Positions 34,201 to 43,396 of a stretch of DNA of 43,443 nt are shown piece after piece. The stretch is taken from contig DYJD01000044.1 in NCBI GenBank assembly GCA_020723325.1, forward strand, positions 1 to 43,443, read 5' to 3'. A program made the translations under genes and the position numbers. A model generated the notes under the pieces. The model was not told the DNA's origin. It searched no databases and saw only the letters and a program-made list of their open reading frames with translations. Source of the stretch: Desulfosudis oleivorans (GTDB lineage: Bacteria > Desulfobacterota > Desulfobacteria > Desulfobacterales > SURF-7). Positions within the stretch are counted from its first letter, which is position 1. Every line of letters begins with the position of its first letter.

Positions 34201-35238
34201 ATGGATCAAAATCAGAACAATACTTCACGGATAAAGCATTGGGTTGAAGACAGCATAATAGCGTTTAGTCTCTGCCTGCTTATCCTGGGTACTTTTTTGG
34301 CAAGTTGCATCTGGATGCCTGGAAAATCATTCGAAGGCCCACCCCCGCCCCTGACCTCCCAGGAACTGGCGTTGCACGATCTTTTGCGCCAGCACGTCCA
34401 TACACTATCTCAGGAAATCGGGGAACGTAATTTGCAACATTACGATAAACTTGAAAATGCCGCAGATTACATTGAAACCCAATTCCAGCAAATGGGCTTG
34501 GAAACCAGAAATCTGCCTTATGAATACCATGGGAATAAATTCCGAAATATTGAGGCGAAATTGGTAGCGGAGGGCCTATCAAGATCAAGCATTGTGCTCG
34601 GCGCCCACTATGACACTGCCGAGGGCACTCCCGGCGCCAACGATAATGCCACAGGGGTGGCGGTCCTGCTGGAATTGGCCCGTTTGGTTAAGGACAGCAA
34701 GCTCTGTATGCCCATCCGATTCGTGGCCTTTGCCAATGAGGAGCCACCCTATTTCGGTAGCCGGGAAGGAATGGGAAGCATTGAATACCTTCGCTCTTTT
34801 CAAAATCCAGCCGAAGAAATCCTTTGCATGCTGTCCCTGGAGTGCATCGGATTATTTATAGAGGGACCGAACAGCCAAAAATATCCTCCACTTGTCGGCT
34901 TTTTCTATCCGGATCGGGGCAATTTCATCGCCTTTGTGGGTGATTTCAGTTCGCGGCAACTCGTCCGTCAGGTATTGAAAGGATTTCGCCAAAAGGCCGC
35001 CATCCCTTCCGAAGGCCTTGCCGCACCGGCTTGGGTGCCTGGGGTAAGTCTGTCAGATCATCGCTCTTTCTGGGAGGCGGACATTCCCGCACTGATGGTC
35101 ACGGATACTGCTTTTTTCCGTGATGAGACCTATCACCAAACCACGGATACCTCGGAAAGACTTCAATATGAACAAATGGCAAGGGTGGTGAAGGGGTTAT
35201 CTTCGGTAGTTATCGATCTGGCATGTAAAAAGCTTTAA
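34201..35238 (+). CDS. M28-family metallopeptidase, membrane- or lipid-anchored
   Basis: A zinc aminopeptidase-like protein of about 345 residues. The N-terminal segment AFSLCLLILGTFLASC is a membrane helix with a possible lipobox (LASC). The M28 metal ligands are recognisable: GAHYDT (His, Asp), GANDNATG (Asp), ANEEP (catalytic Glu pair), SLECIG and YHQTTDT (His). The substrate is unknown; relatives remove N-terminal residues or cut the carboxyl end of peptides. Start uncertain: TTG 34171 and ATG 34180 are also open, and none has a good ribosome site. It is followed by a lipoprotein gene on the same strand. Confidence 0.87.
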   Translation: MDQNQNNTSRIKHWVEDSIIAFSLCLLILGTFLASCIWMPGKSFEGPPPPLTSQELALHDLLRQHVHTLSQEIGERNLQHYDKLENAADYIETQFQQMGLETRNLPYEYHGNKFRNIEAKLVAEGLSRSSIVLGAHYDTAEGTPGANDNATGVAVLLELARLVKDSKLCMPIRFVAFANEEPPYFGSREGMGSIEYLRSFQNPAEEILCMLSLECIGLFIEGPNSQKYPPLVGFFYPDRGNFIAFVGDFSSRQLVRQVLKGFRQKAAIPSEGLAAPAWVPGVSLSDHRSFWEADIPALMVTDTAFFRDETYHQTTDTSERLQYEQMARVVKGLSSVVIDLACKKL

Positions 35239-35295
35239 TTTTGAAGAAAAAAAATTGTAACCCCGTCGCTTCGAAAAGAGAAAGGAAACCAAATT

Positions 35296-36516
35296 ATGAT
35301 ACACTTTCATTTGCTTAATGGAATGCCGGGAATTCTTTTCAGGTATTTATTCCTTGCGATTGTCTCTCTATCTACAGGCCTTCTCATGCTCTCTTGCAGC
35401 GGTGACAATGATGATTCCCCTGCTCTTTCTGCTACAACCGACACTACCGATAAATGGACCCAAATTGTAGGGGATGGGTTTGGCTCAGCAAACTTGAATA
35501 CGGTTCCTGAATTTGAAGCATTCAACGGATTTCTCTACGTTGCACTGGCTCCCAAGAATTCCGGATCACCGAAAATCTTTCGCTCCACCACTGGAGATGT
35601 GGGATCATGGACGGAAGTTACGCCAGTACTTTCGGGAGATACGAGTATTCACTCCTTTGGCACGACCTCCCTCGGGGGTGGATTTCTCTGGTGCGGAACT
35701 GGAGCCCCTAATGGCGGCATGATCTTCAGAACTCAAGATGGGGTCGACTGGATGGAAATCGTTTATCGTGGCTTCGGTAATCCGTTGCTTAAAAACGTAA
35801 CGCCACATATGGTTGTATTTCAGGGAAGCGGAGATGGCGAACCCTATTTGTATTCAGCTATGAATAGTCATGGCGCTGGTACTGCTTCCCAGGTCTGGCG
35901 GATCCCCTATGCTGATTCCAATCCTGGAAACTGGGTCAAAGTACACGATTTCACGGGCTCAAGTCCGGTCATCGACCAGATTTCCTATTTTTATGTCTGG
36001 AACAATAGGCTCTATTTTGGAACAAATGCCGGAGCCCAGCTCTGGGAAACCACGGATGGAATCACATTTACGCAAAATACCGGTGTCGCCAACGGCTTCG
36101 GAGATCGCACCAACGCTGTAATATCTTCCCTCGAAGTATTCAACGGGTATTTGTATGCCACCACCAACAATCCCAAAAAAGGCGGCCAGGTCTGGCGAAC
36201 AAACAACGGCTCGAACTGGCAGCAGATCACTGCCGATGCCTTTGGCAAGGGACCGCAGGTTCTGGAGATGCGAAGTATACGTACCTCCTTCGGCAAATTG
36301 TGGGCTACTGGATATACGGAAACCTCCTTGTCGAATGGTACACCGATTTGGCGATCCGATGACGGCGTCAATTGGATCCAGTCCAATACAGACGGTTTTG
36401 GCGACAAGAACAACAACGGACAGAACGCGGTCGTGATCGGTTTTGGGAATTACGAATTTTTTGGCGGACCCAATTATTTGGATGGCGGGCAAATCTGGCG
36501 GGCCAAGATCCAATAA
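35296..36516 (+). CDS. Putative lipoprotein with beta-propeller-like repeats
   Basis: A 406-residue exported protein. The N-terminal hydrophobic segment ends in LLMLSC, an imperfect lipobox. The rest is a set of repeated strands with the pattern FNGYLYATTN..KKGGQVWRTNNGSNWQ, seen at least five times with TDG/DDG turns, as in beta-propeller or sialidase-like folds. No catalytic Asp-box set was established. AAAGGAA stands 8 nt before ATG. It is transcribed after the M28 peptidase and may share its transcript. Specific function unknown. Confidence 0.8.
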   Translation: MIHFHLLNGMPGILFRYLFLAIVSLSTGLLMLSCSGDNDDSPALSATTDTTDKWTQIVGDGFGSANLNTVPEFEAFNGFLYVALAPKNSGSPKIFRSTTGDVGSWTEVTPVLSGDTSIHSFGTTSLGGGFLWCGTGAPNGGMIFRTQDGVDWMEIVYRGFGNPLLKNVTPHMVVFQGSGDGEPYLYSAMNSHGAGTASQVWRIPYADSNPGNWVKVHDFTGSSPVIDQISYFYVWNNRLYFGTNAGAQLWETTDGITFTQNTGVANGFGDRTNAVISSLEVFNGYLYATTNNPKKGGQVWRTNNGSNWQQITADAFGKGPQVLEMRSIRTSFGKLWATGYTETSLSNGTPIWRSDDGVNWIQSNTDGFGDKNNNGQNAVVIGFGNYEFFGGPNYLDGGQIWRAKIQ

Positions 36517-36652
36517 TCAGCAAAGCCAGCCGATTCCCACAAATGTTTAATGGATTCCAATTAACAACCCTCTGCTCCAATCAGGGGCATACGGTCATTT
36601 TTAGTCGCTTTTAGTTATTTATTTCTAATTTTTTACCATATAAAAATTAATA

Positions 36653-36681
36653 TTGACTAAATGCGATGAATAATAATATTT
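36653..36681 (+). promoter_or_regulatory. Possible promoter of the tungstate operon
   Basis: TTGACT (36653-36658), 17-nt spacer, ATATTT (36676-36681), 56 nt before the regulator start. A partly symmetrical AT-rich sequence (AAAAATTAATATT ... AATAATATTTTT) overlaps it and could be an operator. Confidence 0.35.
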
Positions 36682-36736
36682 TTCGACCCTGATTGAAAGC
36701 CATCTGATTCTTTTCCAGGAAATAAACCAAGGCGGG

Positions 36737-37732
36737 ATGAGACTTATGAAAAACATGCTCTCCACCAAGGAAGTGGCCCGTTTTCTCAATATCAATGAAA
36801 AGATGATCTACAGCCTGGTGGCGGAAAAAGGCCTGCCCGCCACCAAAATTACTGGCAAATGGCTGTTCCCCCAGCACCTTGTGGAACACTGGATCGAAAA
36901 CAACACCATGAATTTTCCGGAGATGAACAAGGCTGTCCCTTCCTTGAACGGACCGATTATCATCACCGGCAGCAACGATCCCTTGCTGGAAAGAACCATC
37001 ACCCTTTTCAACAGCCGTTTTCCGGATCACCTGGCGGTATTCGGCAACATCGGCAGCATGGGCGGTTTGCGGGCCTTGCGCCGCAACATCTGCCACATGG
37101 CCGCCAGTCATCTCCTGGAAGAGAATGAAACCGAATACAATTTCGACTTTGCCCGGCAAGCCCTTGATAAAATGCCGGTGGTGGTGAATTTCTGCCGCCG
37201 GGAGCAAGGAGTGCTGATCAACAAGAGCAATCCCTTTCAGATTTCAGCCGTTCGTGACCTGGAGAAATCCGGTGTCCGCATTGTCAACCGCTCTTTGCAA
37301 ACCGGCACGCGCATTTTGTTTGATCGCGAGCTTAAAAAGGTCGGGATTGCCGGTGATAAAATCCATGGCTATGATCGCGAGGTCGATGGCCACCTGGATG
37401 TGGGTCTGGAAATCGTGGCCGGCCGGGCCGATGCCGGGCCCGCCATCCGGCCGGTGGCAGCCATCCTGGATCTTGGGTTCATTCCCTTGCGCTGGGAGCG
37501 GTATGACCTGCTGATCACCAAGGAGCGCTTCTTTGATCCCGGTGTTCAATCTTTTTTAAGCCTGCTGCATGATCCTGCTTTTCGGAAAATGGCCGATGAT
37601 TATCAGGGCTATGATCTGAGTTTGTCCGGCCGTATGATCTTTCCGGAAGATAAACCAAACAATCAAGATATATATCCCAATAAGACGGCCGTAATTGCTA
37701 ATAAAATAAAAAAGAAGATAGAAAAAAAATGA
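36737..37732 (+). CDS. HTH - periplasmic-binding-like regulator of tungstate uptake
   Basis: A 331-residue cytoplasmic protein. Residues 8-52 are an excisionase/MerR-like HTH (LSTKEVARFLNINEKMIYSL). The rest is a type 2 periplasmic-binding-like domain without signal peptide (PIIITGSNDPLLERTITLF ... HLDVGLEIVAGRADAGPAIRPVAAILDLGFIPL). This architecture is common before molybdate or tungstate transporter genes and is taken to sense the oxyanion inside the cell. The stop overlaps the tupA start by 4 nt, so it is the first gene of the operon and probably regulates it. ATG 36746 is an alternative start. Confidence 0.85.
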   Translation: MRLMKNMLSTKEVARFLNINEKMIYSLVAEKGLPATKITGKWLFPQHLVEHWIENNTMNFPEMNKAVPSLNGPIIITGSNDPLLERTITLFNSRFPDHLAVFGNIGSMGGLRALRRNICHMAASHLLEENETEYNFDFARQALDKMPVVVNFCRREQGVLINKSNPFQISAVRDLEKSGVRIVNRSLQTGTRILFDRELKKVGIAGDKIHGYDREVDGHLDVGLEIVAGRADAGPAIRPVAAILDLGFIPLRWERYDLLITKERFFDPGVQSFLSLLHDPAFRKMADDYQGYDLSLSGRMIFPEDKPNNQDIYPNKTAVIANKIKKKIEKK

Positions 37733-38568
37733 ATCGAATGGTTACAAGAATCTTCAAATGTTTTTTGCTGGCGGTCCTTATTTTGCTGGCAGGAGCCTCC
37801 ACAGGTATGACGGAATCAAAGACCCTGATGATGGCCACCACCACAAGCACGGACAGCACCGGCCTGCTCAACTACCTGGCGCCGCTGTACACCAAGGCCG
37901 TCGGTGTGGAACTCAAATGGACGGCTGTTGGCACTGGCAAGGCCCTGGCCCTGGGGCAAAACTGTGATGTGGACGTTCTGCTGGTGCATGATCCTGAAGC
38001 GGAACAAAAATTCATAGCCAACGGCTTTGGCGTCAATCGCAAGGAAATCATGTATAACGATTTCGTCCTGATCGGTCCGGCCGCGGATCCAGCCGCCATC
38101 AAAGGCAAGGGCACGTTGGAGGCCTTGAAACTGATCCAGGCCAAAGGCGCGGTGTTTGCCAGCCGGGGGGATGAGTCCGGCACCCACGCAATGGAAAAAG
38201 CCTTGTGGAAAAAGACCGGCGCAGACCTAATGGAAAAAGAGGCCTGGTATGTCCAGACCGGCCAAGGTATGCTGCCCACCATCTCCATTGCCGAAGAATA
38301 CAAAGGCTACACCCTGACCGATCGGGGGACCTACTACAAATATGAAGCCGTCAAGGGGAGTGATCTGTCCTTGAAAATCCTGGTGGAAGGTGATGATATT
38401 CTGAAAAACCAATACAGCGTCATGGCCCTTGATCCCAAGCATTGTCCCAAAAGCCGGTATGACCTGGCCATGCAGTTTGCAAACTGGATGGCCGGCCCTG
38501 ATGGCCAAAAACTTATTGGGGATTTTAAAGTAAACGGCAAACCCTTGTTCACGGCTAATGGGAAATAA
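37729..38568 (+). CDS. tupA: Tungstate ABC transporter, substrate-binding protein
   Basis: A 279-residue protein with a signal peptide (RIFKCFLLAVLILLAGAST). The TupA signatures are TTTSTDSTGLLNYL near the mature N-terminus, AVGTGKALALGQNCDVDVLLVHDP, and SRGDESGTHAMEKALW. These residues bind the oxyanion in the known family. It is followed by the permease with no gap (TAA then ATG). Tungstate is needed for W-dependent formate dehydrogenases and aldehyde oxidoreductases of anaerobes. Separation from molybdate or a general anion receptor rests on the TTTST and GTGKA motifs. Confidence 0.92.
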   Translation: MNRMVTRIFKCFLLAVLILLAGASTGMTESKTLMMATTTSTDSTGLLNYLAPLYTKAVGVELKWTAVGTGKALALGQNCDVDVLLVHDPEAEQKFIANGFGVNRKEIMYNDFVLIGPAADPAAIKGKGTLEALKLIQAKGAVFASRGDESGTHAMEKALWKKTGADLMEKEAWYVQTGQGMLPTISIAEEYKGYTLTDRGTYYKYEAVKGSDLSLKILVEGDDILKNQYSVMALDPKHCPKSRYDLAMQFANWMAGPDGQKLIGDFKVNGKPLFTANGK

Positions 38569-39255
38569 ATGAACTTCTTACTGGACGGATTCATCACCGC
38601 CATCCGCTTGCTTTTCCAAGGCGACGAGGAGACTTATGCGGCCGTCTTCGCCACCTTGCAGGTGACGGGCTATTCCATGTCCGCCAGCCTGGCAATGGGA
38701 ATCCCCCTTGGCTTTGCCTTGGGTTATTTTGATTTTCCCTTGAAAAAGCAATTGCGTTTTATCACGGATACGCTGATGGCGCTGCCCACTGTCTTTATCG
38801 GACTGGTGGTCTACGCCCTGCTCTCCAACAAAGGACCCTTGGGCGAACTCCGGCTGCTTTTCACCCTGCCGGGGATCGCTATTGGTCTGACCATCCTGGC
38901 CCTGCCCATTGTGATCAGCCTGAGCGCCGCCACCGTGGAAGCCATGGATCGGCAGTTGCGCACAACCTTGATTTCCCTGGGCGCCGACCGGCTGCAATTA
39001 CTGCTGAGCATTTTATGGGAAGTGCGCTTCGGCATTCTGGCTGCGACTGTCAACGCCTTCGGCCGGGTCATGACCGAAGTGGGCATATCCATGATGGTGG
39101 GCGGCAATATCAAATGGCACACCCGCACCATCACCACCGCCATTGCCCTGGAAACCAACAAAGGACTTTTCAGCATGGGCATCGCCTTGGGGCTGGTGTT
39201 GCTCCTGATTGCCTTTGGGGTTAACCTGGCGTTGTCCTTTTTGCGGAAAAAATAA
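38569..39255 (+). CDS. tupB: Tungstate ABC transporter, permease
   Basis: A 228-residue membrane protein with five to six hydrophobic segments. The ABC permease EAA-type loop is VEAMDRQLRTTLISLGADRLQLLLSILWEVRFGILAATVNAFGRVMTEVG, whose alanine-glycine region meets the ATPase. The ATG follows the tupA stop codon directly. It forms the transmembrane channel of the Tup system, probably as a dimer. Confidence 0.92.
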   Translation: MNFLLDGFITAIRLLFQGDEETYAAVFATLQVTGYSMSASLAMGIPLGFALGYFDFPLKKQLRFITDTLMALPTVFIGLVVYALLSNKGPLGELRLLFTLPGIAIGLTILALPIVISLSAATVEAMDRQLRTTLISLGADRLQLLLSILWEVRFGILAATVNAFGRVMTEVGISMMVGGNIKWHTRTITTAIALETNKGLFSMGIALGLVLLLIAFGVNLALSFLRKK

Positions 39256-39261
39256 GGGAAT

Positions 39262-40317
39262 ATGTCCTATAGGACCTATATGACCAATAATTCGTTTTCT
39301 TCGCTCTATCAAATCCAGGACTTGATCCATTGCTATCAGGGCCGACCGGCCCTTACAATACCTTTTCTGGAGATTCAGCCCCAGTCCATTGTGGGGCTTA
39401 TGGGTCCCAACGGCGGCGGCAAAAGCACCTTGTTGAACCTGCTGGCCAACGTTGACATTCCCTGCGCCGGCCAAATCCTGTTCAAGGGCCGCGAGCTACG
39501 GCCCTTTGCCCAGGATACTCGCTTTCGCATCAGCCTGTTGCCCCAGGAAGCCTATTTATTGCATCGAAAGGTGCAAGGCAATGTTGCCTATGGCCTGAAA
39601 CTGCGTAAAGACCGACAAGACCGGGACCTTAAAGTACGTCAATCCCTGGAACTTGTAGGACTGGATCCGGAATCCTTCCGGCATCGCCCATGGAACGCCC
39701 TTTCCGGAGGTGAAGCCCGGCGGGTGGCCCTGGCCGCGCGGATGGTGCTGCGGCCGGAAGTCCTGCTGCTGGATGAACCCACGGCCGGCATCGATGCAGC
39801 CAGCGCTCAGCGGATCAAGGAAGCGGCCCTCATCGCCCGTCAGGAATGGGGCGCGACCCTAATTATCGCCAGCCACGATTGGGACTGGCTGGACCAGGTG
39901 TGCGACCAGACACTGCACTTGTTCAAAGGATGCATCCTGGGAAACGGCAGGAGCAATATCATTTTTGGGCCTTGGCGACCGCGGGGCGACGGTCGCTACG
40001 AAAAGCGGATTCTGGACGGCCAGACCTTGGTGGTCACCCGGCCGCCTGAGGAAAACGCCGCTCTCCTGATAGGGCCGGAGGATTTATGGCTAACAACTAC
40101 CCCCCAGCCAGTGGGAGGCCAGCGGCAATTCTTAAAAGCCGTTATCACCCGCATGAGCCTTGGAAAAAAAACCGATCGCATCATGCTCACCCTCACCGCG
40201 GCCGATTTGGATCTTTGCACCCACATCAGTCGGGCGGATGCAGCGCTCCAGGGCATTCAACCAGGCTCCGTTGTTTGGCTTTCTTACCAGCTTGAAGACA
40301 CCAACTGGATAGGTTGA
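39262..40317 (+). CDS. tupC: Tungstate ABC transporter, ATP-binding protein
   Basis: A 351-residue ATPase. Walker A is [15 protein letters not shown], signature [15 protein letters not shown], Walker [12 protein letters not shown], and the H-loop ASHDWDW. After about 235 a C-terminal extension ([16 protein letters not shown] ... [14 protein letters not shown]) resembles a TOBE-type oxyanion-sensing domain. Alternative start: ATG 39280, with AGGA 5 nt ahead; 39262 has a poorly spaced GGGA. It is the last gene of the operon. A 7-bp-stem palindrome (GCGACCG ... CGGTCGC at 39974-39997) lies inside the frame between the two domains. Confidence 0.92.
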   Translation: MSYRTYMTNNSFSSLYQIQDLIHCYQGRPALTIPFLEIQPQSIVGLMGPNGGGKSTLLNLLANVDIPCAGQILFKGRELRPFAQDTRFRISLLPQEAYLLHRKVQGNVAYGLKLRKDRQDRDLKVRQSLELVGLDPESFRHRPWNALSGGEARRVALAARMVLRPEVLLLDEPTAGIDAASAQRIKEAALIARQEWGATLIIASHDWDWLDQVCDQTLHLFKGCILGNGRSNIIFGPWRPRGDGRYEKRILDGQTLVVTRPPEENAALLIGPEDLWLTTTPQPVGGQRQFLKAVITRMSLGKKTDRIMLTLTAADLDLCTHISRADAALQGIQPGSVVWLSYQLEDTNWIG

Positions 40318-40498
40318 TTACCGATTCACCTGCAAGGCCCAGCCGTTTGACCGAATTGATGCTGTGGGCAGTAATAGCCAATATAGATTGAGGGTAAGAC
40401 ATTTTCAAGAAAAGCCGCATATTCATTGACATCTATTATGAAAAATAATAGATGATTGAAGAAATTCGGATGATTGAATTATGTAGATTGGCACTACT

Positions 40499-41317
40499 TT
40501 GATTGATTTAATATATAGACGTTTCGGAATCTTTCCAACAAGAGCAATCTTTTTTTCCGACGTTCTTCCGGAAATAGACAAGTGTCATTTTGTCAATTTG
40601 ATATCGTATCGTCATCTGCCCTACAATAAACTCCCATTTTATAATGCATCCAATTACTGGCACATCCGAACATCCCATATCGATTTAACTCTAGATTCAG
40701 ATAAGATCTTCAGCAAAATAAATAAAAAAAGACGTTACGTTATCAAGCGGGGGCTTAAGATGGGTTATACTATCTATTCTCAACAACCCACGCTTCCGCT
40801 TCTTAGACTGTTTCGTTCGATTTATAACCAAACAATCGCTAAAAGAACTGGCGGCCAATTTATCGTCTGTCTTGATTTTTACAAAGCCATCATCAACAAT
40901 ATGACCGCCTTCATTGGTGAGTATGATGGCCATCTTATCGAAATCATGCTCGTTATTCACGATAATGAAAAAGCATGGTGCCACAAGATCGTAAGGCCTG
41001 AAACAGAATTAAATTCGGAAATCAAATATTATGTTGGTAGCACACTACAATGGGAAGTGATCCTCCATTTTCAAAAAAAAGGGTATGAGTTGTTTGATTT
41101 TGGCGGTCTTGTGCTTAATCCATCACATAAATTCTATAATTTTTCAAAGTATAAAATTTCATTTGGTGGAGAGCTGGCGGATATATTTTGTTACTTTGGC
41201 GGAATCAGTCCAATGGGAAATTTTATAGATAAATTAAGAAATAAAACACAGCATTTCATCCATAGGAAAATAAATCAGTTCAGGCCGCCCCAAACCAAAT
41301 CACCCCAGACGAAATGA
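40499..41317 (+). CDS. FemAB/GNAT-like acyltransferase
   Basis: A 272-residue protein resembling the GNAT fold of FemAB or peptidoglycan-bridge-type enzymes: SKINKKRRYVIKRGLKMGYT, FRSIYNQTIAKRTGG, and YELFDFGGLVLNPSHKFYNFSKYKISFGGEL near the end. Such enzymes add an amino acid or acyl group to a cell-wall or polysaccharide acceptor; the acceptor is unknown. The gene is AT-rich compared with the tup operon and dtd on either side, suggesting transfer. The start is a TTG without clear ribosome site, so the N-terminus is uncertain. Confidence 0.7.
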   Translation: MIDLIYRRFGIFPTRAIFFSDVLPEIDKCHFVNLISYRHLPYNKLPFYNASNYWHIRTSHIDLTLDSDKIFSKINKKRRYVIKRGLKMGYTIYSQQPTLPLLRLFRSIYNQTIAKRTGGQFIVCLDFYKAIINNMTAFIGEYDGHLIEIMLVIHDNEKAWCHKIVRPETELNSEIKYYVGSTLQWEVILHFQKKGYELFDFGGLVLNPSHKFYNFSKYKISFGGELADIFCYFGGISPMGNFIDKLRNKTQHFIHRKINQFRPPQTKSPQTK

Positions 41318-41439
41318 TCTACATCATCACGTTGTCCCATTCGCTCAGGAAAGCTGCCTCCATCAAAACTGCGGCTCCGGCTATCAGAAGCATTGGAATA
41401 TTCTCCATTCGATTGCTTTGGTTTCTGAAAACAGCTGCC

Positions 41440-41469
41440 TTGACATGGACCTTTCACCTCCCATATAGT
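41440..41469 (+). promoter_or_regulatory. Sigma70-type promoter of dtd
   Basis: TTGACA (41440-41445), 18-nt spacer, TATAGT (41464-41469), 53 nt before the start codon. Confidence 0.6.
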
Positions 41470-41522
41470 GCTGCGGAATGTTTAGTCACCAATAATAGGA
41501 CCCTATATCTTACGGGGAATTT

Positions 41523-41966
41523 ATGCGCGCAGTGATTCAACGGGTAACGGAAAGTAGTGTACAGGTGGCAGGGGAAAAAGTTGCGGAAATCGAAAAAGGA
41601 CTGCTGGTGCTACTGGGTGTGGCCGAGGCGGATTCAACGGCCGAGGCGGATTATCTTGCGGAAAAAATCGTCAACTTGCGGATTTTCGAAGATGAGGCCG
41701 GCAAGATGAATCTTTCCCTGCTGGAGACCGGCGGCCGTATGCTGGTGGTTTCCCAGTTCACCCTGCTGGGGGATTGCCGCAAAGGACGCCGCCCCTCCTT
41801 TACCGGCGCGGCCCTGCCGGAAAAAGCCAATCAGTTGTATGAATACTTTGTGGAACGTATCCGCGCTTACGGCATCCCCACGGAAACCGGCCGGTTCGGG
41901 GCCATGATGCAGGTTGCCCTGATCAACGACGGTCCGGTCACTTTCATTCTGGAAAGCAAATCCTGA
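41523..41966 (+). CDS. dtd: D-aminoacyl-tRNA deacylase
   Basis: A 147-residue protein, the usual length. It begins [34 protein letters not shown]. The active-site motifs are [23 protein letters not shown] and, near the end, [11 protein letters not shown] (NxGPxT). It frees D-amino acids from tRNA in the cytoplasm, working as a dimer. ATG 41523 has GGGGA 4 nt ahead, and a near-consensus promoter lies upstream. The stop overlaps the next start (TGATG), so the carboxypeptidase gene is coupled to it. Confidence 0.96.
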   Translation: MRAVIQRVTESSVQVAGEKVAEIEKGLLVLLGVAEADSTAEADYLAEKIVNLRIFEDEAGKMNLSLLETGGRMLVVSQFTLLGDCRKGRRPSFTGAALPEKANQLYEYFVERIRAYGIPTETGRFGAMMQVALINDGPVTFILESKS

Positions 41967-43327
41967 TGTTTTGTCAGACTCCCGCGCGTTTCTTTGTTTT
42001 TTGCGGTGGGAGCGGCTGCCAGCCGCGATCTTCTGGCTTCGAATCGCTCAGACCCAATCGCGGCTGGAAGCTGCTCCCACAACAGCAGCCACGGCGGCCG
42101 AGCTGCCGATTGGGGTGTGGCTGTATCCGACTTCTGTTGGTGATTTTTATTCTAATTGGGCTGGTGTTGCAACCCATTGACGGAGCCGCCAAAAACCTGC
42201 CCCGGGATCTCAACCCCATGATCGGCAAGCAGGATTCCCTGTTGGTTACCGAGCCGAACGGTAGAATTCTCTATGCCAAAAACGCGGATGTACTGCTCAC
42301 CCCCGCTTCCACCCTGAAAATTTTGACAGCCCTCACCGCCTTTCATGTCCTGGGGCCGGAGCATCGCTTTGTCACCGAGTTCTATCTGGATGGGGAAGCC
42401 AACCTCATCATCAAGGGCTATGGCGATCCCTTGCTCATCTCGGAAGTCATGGCAGCCGCTGCTGCCGAAATCGCCAAGCGCACCGGCCGCATCCGTGACA
42501 TCATTCTCGACCCTTCCTATTTCAGCGACGGTATCGTCATCCCCGGCGCGGAAATAAATTCCGTGCAGCCTTATGATGCGCCGGTGGGCGGCTTATGCGC
42601 CAATTTCAATTCGGTCGCCTTTCAGAAAGATCCGGCCACCGGACGTTTCGTCAGCACCGAGCCCCAGACCCCGCTGCTGCCCTTTGTGCTTCCCCGGATA
42701 AAAGCTTCCGGTCTGACCAGCGGCCGGATCATCCTTTTTAATGAGCAGGATGAAACCCTGTTGTATGCTGGTCATCTGTTCGATTATTTTTTCAACGAGG
42801 CCGGGATCAGCACCAGCCATGTCATCCGGCGCGGCAGACTAGAAAACCATTCTGCACGCCTGTTGTACCGCCTGGTATCGCCCTACACTCTGGATGAGGT
42901 GGTTTCCAAACTGCTGTTCTTCTCCACCAATTTCATCGCCAACCAGGTTTTCATCGCCGCGGGCGCCAAGCAATTCGGCCCGCCGGGAAATCTGGACAAA
43001 GGGGTGCACAGTGCCACCGATTATGCCAAACGGATTTTAGGCATTAAAGGTTTGCACATTGAGGAGGGCTCAGGCCTGTCCCATGGTAACCTGGTTTCCG
43101 CCCGCATGCTGGAAAAAATGCTGGCGGCTTTTGAACCCCATCGTCACCTCATGCGCAAGGAAGACGGCCAATATTATAAAACCGGAACCCTGAACGGGGT
43201 CCAAACCCGGGCCGGCTATTTTGAAAACAAGGCCGGCCGACGCTTCCGCTTTGTGTTGATGGTCAATACGCCGGGGAGAGGTGTGGTTCCGGTGATGAAG
43301 CGGGTTTTTAGGTTGCTTAATGATTGA
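41966..43327 (+). CDS. dacB: PBP4-type D-alanyl-D-alanine carboxypeptidase
   Basis: A 453-residue penicillin-binding protein (peptidase S13). The active-site motifs are STLK in LTPASTLKILTALTAF (Ser115, Lys118), STN in FFSTNFIANQ, and KTG in YYKTGTLNGVQTRAG. It trims peptidoglycan stem peptides in the periplasm. The first 48 residues are encoded mostly by an inverted repeat (42006-42080) and look unlike a signal. The real export signal is CIRLLLVIFILIGLVLQP. Either ATG 41966, coupled to dtd by TGATG, is used and the repeat is translated, or TTG 42110 is the start. Between the motifs the insertion domain is present but short. Confidence 0.9.
   Translation: MFCQTPARFFVFCGGSGCQPRSSGFESLRPNRGWKLLPQQQPRRPSCRLGCGCIRLLLVIFILIGLVLQPIDGAAKNLPRDLNPMIGKQDSLLVTEPNGRILYAKNADVLLTPASTLKILTALTAFHVLGPEHRFVTEFYLDGEANLIIKGYGDPLLISEVMAAAAAEIAKRTGRIRDIILDPSYFSDGIVIPGAEINSVQPYDAPVGGLCANFNSVAFQKDPATGRFVSTEPQTPLLPFVLPRIKASGLTSGRIILFNEQDETLLYAGHLFDYFFNEAGISTSHVIRRGRLENHSARLLYRLVSPYTLDEVVSKLLFFSTNFIANQVFIAAGAKQFGPPGNLDKGVHSATDYAKRILGIKGLHIEEGSGLSHGNLVSARMLEKMLAAFEPHRHLMRKEDGQYYKTGTLNGVQTRAGYFENKAGRRFRFVLMVNTPGRGVVPVMKRVFRLLND
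42006..42080. repeat. REP-like inverted repeat inside the dacB 5' end
   Basis: GTGGGAGCGGCTGCCAGCCG plus CGAT pairs with ATCGCGGCTGGAAGCTGCTC plus CCAC (22 of 24 positions), with a 27-nt loop. A half copy is at 6559-6580. Confidence 0.8.
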
Positions 43328-43355
43328 GAAGAAGATACGGGATGCGCTTTTATTA

Positions 43356-43396
43356 TTCGGGGTCGGGGTCGCTATCGGGATCGGGGTCGAAAAAAC
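43356..43396 (+). repeat. Hexamer-phased repeat, copy G (left arm, near window end)
   Basis: TCGGGGTCGGGGTCGCTATC, GGGATCGGGGTCG, then AAAAAA. No right arm is seen in the remaining 47 bases of the window. Confidence 0.8.

Noticed and set aside
39974-40001. GCGACCG ... CGGTCGC palindrome in tupC and GGGCCGACCGGCCC near 39339
   Set aside because: Both keep the reading frame and are short; chance symmetry in GC-rich coding sequence cannot be excluded.
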